A stretch of 64,000 bases of DNA from Nitrobacter winogradskyi Nb-255 (lineage in GTDB: Bacteria; Pseudomonadota; Alphaproteobacteria; Rhizobiales; Xanthobacteraceae). Location of the stretch: the NCBI RefSeq assembly GCF_000012725.1, contig NC_007406.1, positions 2,198,001 through 2,262,000 on the forward strand, written 5' to 3'. Shown here in pieces: positions 38,618 to 48,250 of this stretch. The translations under genes were made by a program, and so were the position numbers. Position 1 is the stretch's first letter; every line of letters starts with the position of its first letter. The notes below the pieces were generated by a model. The model had not been told where the DNA came from and did not search any database. It was given only the letters and a program-made list of their open reading frames with translations.

Positions 38618-41119
38618 TCAGAACTTGTAGGTCATGGTGAGAAGCACGCTGCGCGGCGCGCCCCAAGCATAGCCATTGTACCAATTGTAGAAGGTATAAT
38701 ATTTGTTATCGAGCAGGTTCCTGATGTTGAGCGTGCCCAACAGATTGTCGTTGAACTTGTAGCTCGCCATCGCATCCACCACCCAGTAGCTCGGCGCGGT
38801 ATGCAGCACCGTGCCATGGACCGGGTTGCGCACATTCTCCCAAGTCTTATCCATCCAGCGCGCGCCGCCGCCCAACGTCAGGCCGTCGAGCGCGCCATCG
38901 AGTTTGTAAGTGCTGTAGAACGTAAACTGGTTCGCCGGAATGAGGGTTACAACCCTCACATTGTCGAGCTGCGAGACGTTGTGAGTAAACCCGGTCTGGA
39001 TCTGCCACTGCGGCGAGAGCTGGCCCGAGATTTCCAGCTCGAACCCTTCGGTCATGACGCCGTCCGCCGGACGATAAGCTGGCGTGCCGGTCGGAGTCAG
39101 GCCGCCGCTCGGGACAGCGTAGTTGTCCTGCTTGAGCTGGAAATAAGCGGCGCTGGCATTGAGGCGCCCATCGAAGAAGGCGGCCTTGAGGCCGAATTCC
39201 GTATTGATGCCTTCAAGCGGCGGGAGCGTGGCACCCTGTTCATTCTGCGCCGTTTGAGGCATGAAAATGCCGGTATAGCTCGCATAGGCGGACAGAGCAT
39301 CGGTGAGGTCAAGAACCGCGCCGTAATACGGGATCACCTGACCCGATTTTTTAAGGCGATCGCGGTTCCCCCAGTTGAAGAGGTTCGCTTCATAATCAGC
39401 GATGCGCGCGCCCAACAGCACCTTCAGCCTGTCATGCACGTTGAGCCGCGTGGCCGCGTAGACTCCGCTTTCGTTGTGGACCTCTCTGTTGGAATAGGTC
39501 GGGTCCGGCAACAATCTCGGCTGCGGGATATTCCCGGTCCAGTTGTAGAAGTCAGAAACGATGTTGCTGGTCCCCGGTCCCGTCGGGTCCACGTCGAAGT
39601 TATTGTTTCTCCAGTCCCGCCGCGAAATGCGGCCGCCGACAACGAGTTCGTGCTTGCGGTCGAACAGCCAGAGCGGTCCCGCAGCAAAAAGCTCCGCGGT
39701 GTCGTTCCGGGTTTTTCCAGTGTAGTTGTATCGCCAGAGACTGACACCGCTGCCATCCAGCGGATTTGGATTGCCACCTGAGGCGGAGGCAACAGCCATG
39801 TCGTAACCGCTGACCTGCCGAAGAAGATGCAGCTTGATCCGCCATTCATTGTCGAAGCGATGTTCCAGCATCGTGAATACGTTACTGGCGTTCTGTTCCC
39901 AGGTGCCCCAGCGCGCGCCGGGATTGAAAGAACGCGGCACCGTATTGAACTCGCCGAGGCTGTTGAACAGCGGAATCATTCCAGCCGTATAGCCTCTCGG
40001 AACGTAGCGCTGATAATCCGCGCCGACGGTCAAAAGCGTGTCCGGCGTCAGGTCAGCCTCGATGATCCCATAAAACAGAGAACTCTTATGCTCTCTATGA
40101 GAGAGATAGGATCGGCTGTCCTGATGGGCGGTCACGAAGCGTCCGCGCACCGTCCCGCTCTCGTTCAACGCACCGCTGAGATCGAGTTCTCCGCGGTAAT
40201 CGTCCCATGAGCCGGCGCGCAGCGTGGTGTAGCCCTGAAACGCGCGGGTGGGTTTCTTGCGGATGAGGTTGATAGTGGCGCCGGGATTACCGGCGCCGGT
40301 CGTAAGGCCTGACGTGCCCTTGAGAACTTCGACCCGATCGTACATCGCCATGTCCCTGGATGTGTCAGTACCTGGGTAAGCACCGTTGAGATAGGTCTGC
40401 ATCCCGTCAAACTGCATGCTTTGAACGTTGAAGCCGCGGGCATAGTAATTGGTTATCCCGCTCCCGGCCTGCTCAGTGCTAAGGCCGGGCGTTTGATTGA
40501 CGACATCATTGATCGACCTCAAGCTGAAGTCGTTCATCTGCTGCTGCGTGATGACACTGATCGACTGCGGCGTTTCGCGCGGAGTAAGTTGAAACCGCGT
40601 CGCGGTCGCGGTCACGCTCGGCGTGTAGGAGCCGGTGCCTTCGGTCCTGCCGGGATCGCTCGACGGCACCCCATCCACATCGATCGTATCGAGCGCAATC
40701 GCGCCGGCCGGCGCGGCCCCAACAGGCGTGGGGGCGGGATCGGCGATGGTGACGGTGTTCGCGCTGGTGAAGCGGTAGGTCAGGCCCGATCCGGCCAGCA
40801 GGCGGGTGAGCGCCTGATTGCGCGTCAGCGTCCCCGCCAGTCCGGCGCTGCGCCGTCCCGCCACGAGATTCGAGGGAAACAGCAATCGCAGTCCGGCCCG
40901 GTCGGCGAATGTGTTGAGCGCCCCGCCGAGGTCCTGCGCGGGGATATTGAAGGCGATCGCCTGCGACGCGCCTTGCTGCGACGGAATCGCCTGCGCATTC
41001 GCGGATCCGAGGACTGCCGCGTTGGTCAGGAGCGCCAGCGCCGCCGCCGATCCCAACAGAACGTTCCTGAGTGCCGATACCGTACCTGTGCCACGCCCGC
41101 CTTGTTCTGTCCGTCTCAT
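38618..41119 (-). CDS. TonB-dependent siderophore receptor with STN domain
   Basis: 833 aa. Signal peptide, then the STN (secretin/TonB) signalling domain (IAFNIPAQDLGGALNTFADR, GLRLLFPSNLVAGRRSAGLA), the plug (RETPQSISVITQQQMNDFSL, TPGLSTEQAG, GNPGATINLIRKKPT) and a 22-strand barrel ending SVLLTMTYKF with the terminal Phe. The STN domain means it signals to FecR. It resembles ferric hydroxamate or pyoverdine-type receptors; the actual ligand cannot be told. Start at 41119 places the signal peptide correctly. Confidence 0.94.
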   Translation of the reverse strand: MRRTEQGGRGTGTVSALRNVLLGSAAALALLTNAAVLGSANAQAIPSQQGASQAIAFNIPAQDLGGALNTFADRAGLRLLFPSNLVAGRRSAGLAGTLTRNQALTRLLAGSGLTYRFTSANTVTIADPAPTPVGAAPAGAIALDTIDVDGVPSSDPGRTEGTGSYTPSVTATATRFQLTPRETPQSISVITQQQMNDFSLRSINDVVNQTPGLSTEQAGSGITNYYARGFNVQSMQFDGMQTYLNGAYPGTDTSRDMAMYDRVEVLKGTSGLTTGAGNPGATINLIRKKPTRAFQGYTTLRAGSWDDYRGELDLSGALNESGTVRGRFVTAHQDSRSYLSHREHKSSLFYGIIEADLTPDTLLTVGADYQRYVPRGYTAGMIPLFNSLGEFNTVPRSFNPGARWGTWEQNASNVFTMLEHRFDNEWRIKLHLLRQVSGYDMAVASASGGNPNPLDGSGVSLWRYNYTGKTRNDTAELFAAGPLWLFDRKHELVVGGRISRRDWRNNNFDVDPTGPGTSNIVSDFYNWTGNIPQPRLLPDPTYSNREVHNESGVYAATRLNVHDRLKVLLGARIADYEANLFNWGNRDRLKKSGQVIPYYGAVLDLTDALSAYASYTGIFMPQTAQNEQGATLPPLEGINTEFGLKAAFFDGRLNASAAYFQLKQDNYAVPSGGLTPTGTPAYRPADGVMTEGFELEISGQLSPQWQIQTGFTHNVSQLDNVRVVTLIPANQFTFYSTYKLDGALDGLTLGGGARWMDKTWENVRNPVHGTVLHTAPSYWVVDAMASYKFNDNLLGTLNIRNLLDNKYYTFYNWYNGYAWGAPRSVLLTMTYKF

Positions 41120-41518
41120 AACGTAATGCCCACCTGCCCCAATCCTGACGTGAGGGTCTCGGGCAATACCGCGTCTGCGCCGTCCCTCGGAAACAAGGAC
41201 GAAACGGCCGGCGAAACCTTGCAGCGGATTCGATGAAAAAAACCGGACGAGAGACTTGAACGGAAACATTCCGACGATCCGTCATGGCCGGGTTTATCCC
41301 GGCCATCCACGTCTTTGTCTCGTTGAACCGCCCTTAAGACGTGGATGCCCGTGACAGGCACGGGCACGACGGCGGAGAGAGTGGAGCGCGGACGATCTAT
41401 CAGATCGGCCAATCTCCAGAGCATGATCCGATCAAGCTGAATCGGACCATGCTCTGAAAACTATTGTCTGGTCGCATTTTCTTGCGGCGAACCGGTATCC
41501 ACTTCGCAGGAAAATGCT
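41120..41518. other. Intergenic region between fecR and receptor gene
   Basis: About 400 bases. Apart from two repeats (41279-41375 and 41418-41521) I see no gene. The receptor promoter, probably read by the FecI-type sigma, should lie at 41120-41280. Confidence 0.5.
41279..41375. repeat. Bradyrhizobiaceae-type intergenic repeat
   Basis: TCATGGCCGGGTTTATCCCG / GCCATCCACGTCTT, then AAGACGTGGATGCCCGTGAC and GGCACGGGCACGAC: a large imperfect palindrome of a type widespread in Bradyrhizobium-related intergenic DNA. One copy in this window. Confidence 0.65.
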
Positions 41519-41521
41519 CTA
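41418..41521. repeat. Composite repeat overlapping fecR stop
   Basis: AGAGCATGATCCGATCAAGC / GAATCGGACCATGCTCT followed by GGTCGCATTTTCTTGCGGCG, ACCGGTATCCACTTCGC and GAAAATGCTCTA. Reverse order of the copy at 12841-12946. Its last CTA supplies the TAG stop of fecR. Confidence 0.82.
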
Positions 41522-42475
41522 CCGAACGATGGTGACGAACGGCAGACGCGTCATCTGCACCGGCAGCGTGTCCTCGATCGTGTGCAGGATCGCCTCCGGA
41601 TCGTTGAGATCGAACACGCCGGTCACCTCCAGCGACCGCAGCCCGTCTCCCATCAGGACGATCCGTCCGCGGCGGTAGCGCTCGATGTCGGCCACCACAT
41701 CGGCCAGCGGGCGGCGATTGAAGATCAGCTTGCCGCGGCGCCACGCCGTTTCAATATAGGCGTCGGCGGATTCCGGCCCCGAGGGCCTGCCGCGCGGGAG
41801 ATAGCGGACGCGCTGGTCCACCCGCGCGACAACCGGATCGGGCGACTGATCGGTCGTGATCGCGACGACGCCCTCCACGACCGTCACCACCACCTCGCCG
41901 GCGCGGATATCGATGTCGAAAACCGTCCCGACAGCACGGGTCTGCCCGTCTCCCGCCTCGACAATAAAGGGCCGCGCCGTATCGTGCGCGACCGTGAAGG
42001 TGGCCTGGCCTTCGAGCAGCGACAACCGGCGCTCGTGAGCGCTGAACTTGACGGAAAACCCCGAACTGGCGTTGAGGAATACGGATGAGCCGTCCGCGAG
42101 ACCGACGGTGCGTTGTTCTCCGACCCCGGTGACGTGGTCGGCAAACGCTCGCGGCCCGATGACGCCGGATCCCGCCAAGACGAAGCCGGCTACCGCCAGC
42201 GTTCCCCCGCCCAGCACGGCGCGTCGCGTCACCTTGGCGCGGCGTTCCTTTCGCTCCAGGGTCCGGGCGCGGTCGCCCGCGACGCCGACGCCATGCCAGA
42301 CGGCTTCGGCCTCGCGCGCGGCCAGTTCATGCTCCATGCTCTGCCCGCGCCATGCCGCGAAGGCGGCATGATCGTCGTTCGTCGCCTGCCCGGACTTGAG
42401 CCTGACGAGCCAGTCGATCGCCGCGTCGCTCAGCGCGATGTCGGATTCATGCTGCTGCCTGTCTTTCGGCGTCAT
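41519..42475 (-). CDS. fecR: FecR-type anti-sigma regulator
   Basis: 318 aa inner-membrane sensor. Cytoplasmic sigma-binding N-terminus (AAIDWLVRLKSGQATNDDHA, FAAWRGQSMEHELAAREAEA), one membrane segment (AVLGGGTLAVAGFVLAGSGV), then the FecR periplasmic domain (GEQRTVGLADGSSVFLNASS, GFSVKFSAHERRLSLLEGQA). It passes the receptor signal to FecI. ATG at 42475 chosen; a TTG at 42508 would add 11 residues. Order fecI-fecR-receptor supports the role. Confidence 0.92.
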   Translation of the reverse strand: MTPKDRQQHESDIALSDAAIDWLVRLKSGQATNDDHAAFAAWRGQSMEHELAAREAEAVWHGVGVAGDRARTLERKERRAKVTRRAVLGGGTLAVAGFVLAGSGVIGPRAFADHVTGVGEQRTVGLADGSSVFLNASSGFSVKFSAHERRLSLLEGQATFTVAHDTARPFIVEAGDGQTRAVGTVFDIDIRAGEVVVTVVEGVVAITTDQSPDPVVARVDQRVRYLPRGRPSGPESADAYIETAWRRGKLIFNRRPLADVVADIERYRRGRIVLMGDGLRSLEVTGVFDLNDPEAILHTIEDTLPVQMTRLPFVTIVR

Positions 42476-42572
42476 CGCAACCAGCCACTCCACCGCAGGC
42501 CGCGTCAACGCACCGGCCTCCTCTTTCTATGACGAAACGAGCGAGCCGATCATAGACCGGTCGGCGCAAATT

Positions 42573-43103
42573 TCAGGGCTGATGGCGGTAATGATCGCGG
42601 CAATGGCGCAGCGCCTGCCCGAGATATTTCGCGACCATGCTCTCGGAGACCTTCAGCCGGGCGCCGATCTCCCGATGGGACAGGCCGTCGCAGCGGCTCA
42701 GCAGCAGCGCCGCCCGCGGCTTCGCCGGCAATCGGGCGAGCGCCAGAGCCAGCAGGCGAAGCTGGTCACGGTCGATGACGCAGACCTCCGGAGACGGCAT
42801 GTTATCGGCCACCGCCGCGAGCAGGGTCTCGTCGCTGACGCAATGAACCGCATGACGCCGCTCCCTGCGGACAAGATCGATCGCGATATTGCCGGCGACC
42901 CGCAGAATAAAGGCGTGATGATCCTGGATCGCGGCGGCATCACCCTTCATCCCCGCCAGCCGCAGCCAGGTTTCCTGAAGCGCATCCTCGGCCAGTTCCT
43001 GCGAGCCGGTGCGTTTCCTCAAATGCGCGCACAGAGCCTTCCAGTGCCGGAGATAAGCCGACATCAGGTCGTCATCGCTCTGCGTCGTGGCCGCTGTGTC
43101 CAT
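42573..43103 (-). CDS. fecI: FecI-type ECF sigma factor
   Basis: 176 aa. Region 2 (LRKRTGSQELAEDALQETWL, HHAFILRVAGNIAIDLVRRE) and region 4 helix-turn-helix (GLSHREIGARLKVSESMVAK) are intact. It directs RNA polymerase to the receptor promoter on iron demand. Start at 43103 (MDTAATTQSDDDL) is chosen; the open frame extends 29 residues further. Confidence 0.92.
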   Translation of the reverse strand: MDTAATTQSDDDLMSAYLRHWKALCAHLRKRTGSQELAEDALQETWLRLAGMKGDAAAIQDHHAFILRVAGNIAIDLVRRERRHAVHCVSDETLLAAVADNMPSPEVCVIDRDQLRLLALALARLPAKPRAALLLSRCDGLSHREIGARLKVSESMVAKYLGQALRHCRDHYRHQP

Positions 43104-43357
43104 GCTTCGATGCGTGATCCCGGACGTGCTGGCGACCCTCAACTCTCGCGAAAGAAGCGGTCGCCCAAGGTCCTGATAGAAGAACCGCAAAACAGCCGCA
43201 ACGCCCGATAGTTTAGATAGCGTCTAATGCGTCCGCGCGAGGGGCCGGCAGATACCGATCGATGGCTCCCTTCTGCCATGCCGGCGCGTCCGCCGCAGGC
43301 CGCCATGATCGTAAAACGCGTATGCGCCGGCCCTCTCGAACCGAGACGCACAGCGCC

Positions 43358-43852
43358 TCAGAAATCTTGGCGGCCCCTGGAGAAGGTGCGCCGGAACCAG
43401 TCGTCCAGCAGCGCCTTCTCGTAGACGAACCGGTCACTCGAAAGCCGCGCCGACGGATTCATCTCGAAGTTGATGTCGGTGAGCCTCTCTTCGCCGCGCC
43501 GCGTCCGCCGGCCTCTCTCCGTCAACACGTAACGCAGCTCAATTCTCGGCGGCGTGGCGCCGGTGACGACACGCAAATTGCTGGCGCCATAACGCCATGG
43601 CTGGAGATAGCCGGCCAGATCCACGTCGACGATATCGATGTTGAGGGTTTGTCCCGGCGCGAGATATCGCCTGCCGAGACGATCCAGATGAGAACGCAAG
43701 GCCGCTTCGACCGACGCGCGCGAGGTATCGAACGAGCCGGCGTCCGTATAGCGGCCCGCGCCGAGGAAACGCACGTTCACTCCGGCGTTGCCAGATGCCG
43801 ACGAAAGAACGATGGCTGCGAGAACCGTAGCGATGCCGAACATCCAGCGCAT
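43358..43852 (-). CDS. DUF3016 family exported protein
   Basis: 164 aa. Signal peptide (MRWMFGIATVLAAIVLSSAS) then NVRFLGAGRYTDAGSFDTSR, GQTLNIDIVDVDLAGYLQPW and the end EKALLDDWFRRTFSRGRQDF, the DUF3016 pattern. Function unknown; periplasmic or surface location. Lies between fecI and the second tonB, on the same strand. Confidence 0.82.
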   Translation of the reverse strand: MRWMFGIATVLAAIVLSSASGNAGVNVRFLGAGRYTDAGSFDTSRASVEAALRSHLDRLGRRYLAPGQTLNIDIVDVDLAGYLQPWRYGASNLRVVTGATPPRIELRYVLTERGRRTRRGEERLTDINFEMNPSARLSSDRFVYEKALLDDWFRRTFSRGRQDF

Positions 43853-43932
43853 GATTCACCTTATCCGCTCGTGTCGATCGGACATAAGCACGAATTCGGA
43901 AGCTTCCAGACCGCGCCATCGCCAAAGCGAAT

Positions 43933-44721
43933 TCACATCCTGAACCGGATGGGAACAATGAGCTTCACCTGCGTGTTCATTTCCGGTGGCGCGGGAGGCA
44001 ACGGCGATGCGCGCACGATCATCGCCAGAACTTCCTCATCGAGTTCGGAAGAACCTGAAGATCGCGCCAGATGATATCCGAGTACCCGGCCCTCGCTATC
44101 CATGCCGAAGCTCAGATAGGCCGTACCTTCGGTGCCCTTCTTGCGGGCCGCGCTCGGATAGCGTTTGTAGCGCTCCAGGTGGGAAAGCAGTCTCGCTTTC
44201 CAGGCGGACAGAACATCGACAGGCACCTGACTGATATCGGTCGTTCCTGTTGCTCCACCCTCCAGCTGTTCGGGCGTGCCGGCCGCGTCGGTAAGCTGCT
44301 CGCTGGTGCGAGGCGGCGCGGATCTCGCGGCCAGCCGAACGCGAGGCGCGCTCCTCTTGGGAACGGCCGCCCGCTTCGGGTTCGGCACCGGCAATGTAAC
44401 CGGCTTTTCTGTCTCTTCTCCCCGATCGGAAATCTCCGGCGGAGATTCCTCCGCGAGCGCCGGCAGGGGTAACTCGGCCGGCGCCGTTGATGCCGGTTCG
44501 GCAGCTTCATCCTGCTTGGCGGCGGTTGAGCCGTGGGGAGGGACAGTGACGATCTCGACAAACGTCGGACCGGGCTGTTCGTCAATGACCAGCTTGATCG
44601 CCGGATCGTAAACCAGCGTGAACACGACGGCGGTATGCGCCGCGAGTGCGATACAGGTCGGGATTCTCCGCGCAATAAAGCGAAGCATCCAACCGCCCTG
44701 CATCGCAACGGGAGCTCCCAT
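43933..44721 (-). CDS. Second TonB family protein
   Basis: 262 aa. Membrane segment RIPTCIALAAHTAVVFTLVY, Pro/Glu-rich linker, and a C-terminal TonB domain (LLSHLERYKRYPSAARKKGT, GMDSEGRVLGYHLARSSGSS, LPPAPPEMNTQVKLIVPIRF). No ExbB/ExbD next to it. The start is uncertain: ATGs at 44721, 44703 and 44688 are all possible, the last with a good GGGCGG site. It may serve the same receptor with the ExbBD 12 kb away. Confidence 0.85.
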   Translation of the reverse strand: MGAPVAMQGGWMLRFIARRIPTCIALAAHTAVVFTLVYDPAIKLVIDEQPGPTFVEIVTVPPHGSTAAKQDEAAEPASTAPAELPLPALAEESPPEISDRGEETEKPVTLPVPNPKRAAVPKRSAPRVRLAARSAPPRTSEQLTDAAGTPEQLEGGATGTTDISQVPVDVLSAWKARLLSHLERYKRYPSAARKKGTEGTAYLSFGMDSEGRVLGYHLARSSGSSELDEEVLAMIVRASPLPPAPPEMNTQVKLIVPIRFRM

Positions 44722-45521
44722 TACGCGCCGTCCGCGGCTTGGGATTTAAAGTGATGATTTGCATGGGCGCGGTTCAGCATGATCAAAACACGTTGTGAAA
44801 CGACCATGATGATGGGCGCATCAAAGAAACTACCGTCAGCCGCGCGGACACTATCCCGCATGAGAGGCGTGCATTCCTGCTCTCAGGCCCGCGAATAAAG
44901 CGATGTCGCGCATACGCGCCACGCCGGGTAGGTTCCGCCTTCAAGGCGCTGCGAGAGCCACAAAACTTGAATACTTCGAAAGTAATGAGGGATTCGTCCC
45001 GCGACGCGGACGGAGCGATGCAACGTATGTCCCAGACGCTTGGGCAGGCCCATTACGTTTTCAAGCGAAGCCGATACCCATCGCCGAAAGAAAACGTTTC
45101 AAAACAACAGCCTGGAGCATCGCTTCTGAGTCAACCGGATGCTCTCGCAGAACCGCCAAGCCGGTCGCCAGGCTGCGATCAATACCTGCTACAATCAGTA
45201 AGGGTATCCGCGCGGCGATGCGTCTGCTTACGCGTAGCGACGTAGATAACGACAAAACCGGCGCGATCCGGCGGGTCTTTTCTGGAATGGATCGGGTTCA
45301 AATCATCAGCGCCGCGAGCATCTACTTCAGCCATTCAGCCGTGACCGCAAGTCTTGCGCCGAAACCATTTCATGGGCCGGCTCATCTCATCCTCCGGCGC
45401 GATCAATCTGGCCTGCATCGATCTGATGTGATCGCCGGGCCGATGCAGGGTGACGCCTTATTCCGGCTCCGCCGGAATCTGCACGAACAGCAAGAACCGG
45501 ATTTCCAACTGACCGTTTCCG
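44722..45521. other. 800-base stretch without a supported gene
   Basis: Open frames run through it on the + strand but none has a credible start or conserved block. It contains a type-1 repeat at 45054-45146. On the minus strand just beyond the GTA-like gene there are short phage-like looking fragments, too weak to call. Confidence 0.4.
45054..45146. repeat. Type-1 repeat with attached palindrome
   Basis: TACGTTTTCAAGCGAAGCCG, TACCCATCGCCGAAAGAAAA and CGTTTCAAAACAACAG, followed by CTGGAGCATCGCTTCTGAGT / AACCGGATGCTCTC. Slightly diverged. Confidence 0.7.
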
Positions 45522-45935
45522 CTATGCCTGCGCATCCTCTTTATCAGCGAACAACGCAGCAATGGTTTCCGATGCGATCAACGCGTTGGCCTCGAGCGGC
45601 TTACCGACGACATGCTCATCAACAAGCGCAAAGGCTTCATCTTCGGGCATCCCGCCGCCGATCAGCCCGAGAGTGATGACATTCTCCACGTCGGTCGCCG
45701 AATAGATCTTTTCAAGAAAGCGTTTGTGGCAAGCCGCCGCGGTGTCGCCGTAGGGTCCGGCCAGCGGGGCTCTGCCAATGCCGAGGCGGGAAATCGTGAT
45801 CATCCTCGCGACCTGCTTCAATTTTGCTCCGCCTGCGATCATGGCGGACACCTTGGGATCGTTCAGATTGAAGGTGCGAACCTTGCCGGCAAAACTGATC
45901 TGGCGAGCGCAAGGATTGGTGCTTTGTTTGGTCAT
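45522..45935 (-). CDS. Gene-transfer-agent/phage tail chaperone-like protein
   Basis: 137 aa. The middle ISFAGKVRTFNLNDPKVSAM and, more tellingly, ATDVENVITLGLIGGGMPED, EAFALVDEHVVGKPLEANAL, IASETIAALFADKEDA match the Phage_TAC_11 family, seen in gene transfer agents and siphophage tail regions. No other GTA or phage gene is found around it, so it is an orphan. Start at 45935 (MTKQSTNPC). Could be a relic or co-opted. Confidence 0.7.
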   Translation of the reverse strand: MTKQSTNPCARQISFAGKVRTFNLNDPKVSAMIAGGAKLKQVARMITISRLGIGRAPLAGPYGDTAAACHKRFLEKIYSATDVENVITLGLIGGGMPEDEAFALVDEHVVGKPLEANALIASETIAALFADKEDAQA

Positions 45936-45956
45936 CTCAGAACCTCTTCGATCACT

Positions 45957-46060
45957 TATAGCGTTTTCGAGCGAAGCGGATACCGGTTCGCGTGAAGAAA
46001 CCGCGTCAGAACAACAATTTCGGGCTTCGCTTCTCATTCAATCAGAAACGAAAAGCACCG
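45957..46060. repeat. Type-1 repeat plus CATTCAATCAGAAA module
   Basis: TATAGCGTTTTCGAGCGAAG, CGGATACCGGTTCGCGTGAA, GAAACCGCGTCAGAACAACA and then CTTCGCTTCTCATTCAATCA: a near-consensus copy just upstream of the GTA-like gene. Confidence 0.8.
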
Positions 46061-46357
46061 GGTCGACTAGCCTGCGATTCCAGACCGCAGCCCGGCAGGC
46101 GGCGATATACGAAGGCAGACTGCACCATCTTGGGGTTATGTAGGTGACGCGGCCGGCTGATTCTATTGTGATGCTCTCCCGCCGAATATCCCGCATCGGC
46201 CAGTCTGATACCGCGTTCCGGGAGGATCAGGCGATGGCTTGGCTGCTCCGGCTAGCCATGTGGGTCAACTGAGCAACCGGCGATCACCTTCATGATAATT
46301 ACGGGCATCACCCGGCGCCGGAAAGGGTGGCCTCGTCTTGCTGCATCAAAATCCTTC
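46061..46357. other. Unassigned stretch before tRNA-Gly
   Basis: About 300 bases. A 33-codon frame with a plausible start exists but I see no family and no conservation clue. No RNA structure recognised. Confidence 0.35.
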
Positions 46358-46431
46358 TGGAGCGGGTGAAGGGAATCGAACCCTCGTATTCAGCTTGGAA
46401 GGCTGCTGCTCTACCATTGAGCTACACCCGC
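46358..46431 (-). tRNA. tRNA-Gly(TCC)
   Basis: On the minus strand: acceptor GCGGGTG / CACCCGC, D arm, anticodon loop CTTCCAA (anticodon TCC), T arm GAGGGTTCGATTCCCTT and an encoded CCA end. 74 bases including CCA. Confidence 0.95.
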
Positions 46432-46550
46432 GACCACCGTCACCTATCACGTCGCGCCGGGCCTCTCAACCATCCTGCAAGGGAACGAGCATCCAGCAAC
46501 AAAAGGCAGAGGGCTTCAGACATGCAGCAGTTCGTTCACGGAAACCGCCA

Positions 46551-47204
46551 TCACCATCGCGCGTTGGCGTAGCGCGCGCCGCGGTGATAGCGGCGGCGGG
46601 TCTCATGCCGTCCCTTTCCGCTCCAGCCCCCGAGCTGGAAATGGCCGCTGTCGGCGTTTGACCACTGCGCGCCCGCGATCAATCCGCAGGAGTTCGCCAG
46701 TGCGATTTCATTGCGGGGCATACGCGGCCGCGTAACGTTTCGTCCGTACTGGTTGATATCAAGCGCCAGCCCCGCGGGATGCAGCGAGCCACGCACACTT
46801 CCGTGCGCCCGCCAGCCGCCCATGAAACGGATCGGATAGCCTTGCCGGTCAAGAGCCGATACCAGACATTGGAAAGCGCCAGTCGCGCGGTTGGCGACGC
46901 GCGCCGTGGCGCCCGAGGTGGAGCGGACCACACCGACGGCTCTCCCCGCACCTTCAGCCATGACTCGCGCAAGCCCGCTGGGAATTCGCCTGTGCGAATG
47001 GCGGCCCCTGTGCCGGACCGCATAACGGCGAACATGCCCATGAGGGTGCTGTGCCGAGCCGTACAGCGCGCTCCAGTCGCCATGGCAGGGACGCATGGCG
47101 TCACAGCCCTGAGCAGTCTGCCACTTCTTTGAAAAAGACCTGGCCGACGACGGCGTGGCGACAATGCAAATCATCGCCGATGCAATAAGCAGTCGGATCA
47201 TCAT
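46551..47204 (-). CDS. M15-type peptidase (extensin-like/D-Ala-D-Ala carboxypeptidase fold)
   Basis: 217 aa, exported (MMIRLLIASAMICIVATPSS). The zinc site of the M15/LAS group is in RGSLHPAGLALDINQYGRNV (His and Asp) and ADSGHFQLGGW (second His). The domain is short, about residues 120-200, with a basic Arg/His-rich N-terminal stretch before it. It probably trims cell-wall peptide stems. Start at 47204 with a GGGAGAT site. Confidence 0.78.
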   Translation of the reverse strand: MMIRLLIASAMICIVATPSSARSFSKKWQTAQGCDAMRPCHGDWSALYGSAQHPHGHVRRYAVRHRGRHSHRRIPSGLARVMAEGAGRAVGVVRSTSGATARVANRATGAFQCLVSALDRQGYPIRFMGGWRAHGSVRGSLHPAGLALDINQYGRNVTRPRMPRNEIALANSCGLIAGAQWSNADSGHFQLGGWSGKGRHETRRRYHRGARYANARW

Positions 47205-47833
47205 ATCTCCCGGAATGCTGGAGTGAGGGAACGCGGGAACTAAGCCCTGCTCTGGAATGTCCGGCACGGAACCGCTGGTCATGGTGGGCGGTAACTAGGA
47301 CCTGTGGGTATGTCCTGTCCAGCTAGACGCGAACAGGCAAATGAACTAGGTTTGACGGTTAATTCCGGATCGCCTGGATCTAGCGCCGCAACAGCGGCCG
47401 GTGGCGCGACAAAAAGTCGAACTAAATCAACAGGAAGCGCGCGGGCCGAGCCAGACCGAACCCGGAGCTTTACGCGAGCCGCGAAGAAGATGGCTCACAG
47501 GATGTTTGGGCACCCGCCAGCCGCACCGCGCGATCGTCCGTTTCAAAGCGGGAGACGCACGCCACCGGAAATGATCACGTTGAGAATGCGTTCTTGGCAT
47601 CAACTTCGCTGGTGGTTTCCCCTCCCCGTGCCTAAGTAAGGTTAGCTTGCACGTGACCCAAAGCTCCTTCTTGGGCTGATTGGAAACAATACCCCTGAGC
47701 GAGGTGCATAAGCCGTCCACCGTCGTTGTTCGTGGTAGCTTCAATGATCGCGCTTCCGGTCCAGGAATCCTGAGTTGGCTTCGGGCGGAAGCGCGCTTGA
47801 ATAACGAGGCGTTCGAGACGACGGAGGCGAACA
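47205..47833. other. Intergenic stretch of about 630 bases
   Basis: No gene that I can support. A 75-codon frame (from TTG at 47680) reads through it and overlaps the next small gene; it has no ribosome site I trust. The 47300-47640 part looks like worn coding or repeat DNA. Confidence 0.35.
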
Positions 47834-48010
47834 ATGAACGATTTTTGGGAATGGCGCAGTTCTTCGCGAGAATTCGAGGGCAGCCACGAGGGCACCGGCG
47901 GGAATAAAGTGCATGACCGCACCAGGGGAGGTAAAATCGGTCTGGTTGCCGGCGTGGCGCTGTTCGTGGTGCTGGCTGTGGTATTCGCGATCTTCGAATA
48001 TGCGCAGTGA
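47834..48010 (+). CDS. Small single-pass membrane protein (58 aa)
   Basis: MNDFWEWRSSSREFEGSHEG then a basic HDRTRGGKIG, one membrane helix LVAGVALFVVLAVVFAIF and a short end EYAQ. It has a very good site (GGAGG five bases before ATG), so I think it is translated. N-terminus likely cytoplasmic. No family recognised. Confidence 0.6.
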   Translation: MNDFWEWRSSSREFEGSHEGTGGNKVHDRTRGGKIGLVAGVALFVVLAVVFAIFEYAQ

Positions 48011-48250
48011 ACAGCGGACCGGACAGCGAACAAAAGCGCCGCGCTCCAGCCGTGAGCCTTGAATAGTGGTCATTTCCACCATCGGATACGCGGAAGTTCA
48101 CTCTTCCCGCGAGCGCTCGGTTGACTTTTCCAGCACGCTTCGCTCATAAACGCGCGCAACCGCACGCTCGGCATCCGGGCAAGTGCCTCTGATGTCATCC
48201 ATGCATGGTCGATCGGGCCGCTTTCCGCAGGTGACATCCGAAGGCGTTGC

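Noticed and set aside
41120-41280. Cobalamin riboswitch before the receptor gene
   Set aside because: No B12-box-like sequence or arms; the fecIR genes explain regulation.
44903-45676. 257-codon + strand frame
   Set aside because: Runs through a palindromic repeat and over the GTA-like gene; no conserved block.
47680-47907. 75-codon frame from TTG
   Set aside because: No ribosome site and it overlaps the better supported 58-aa gene in another frame; could still be real.
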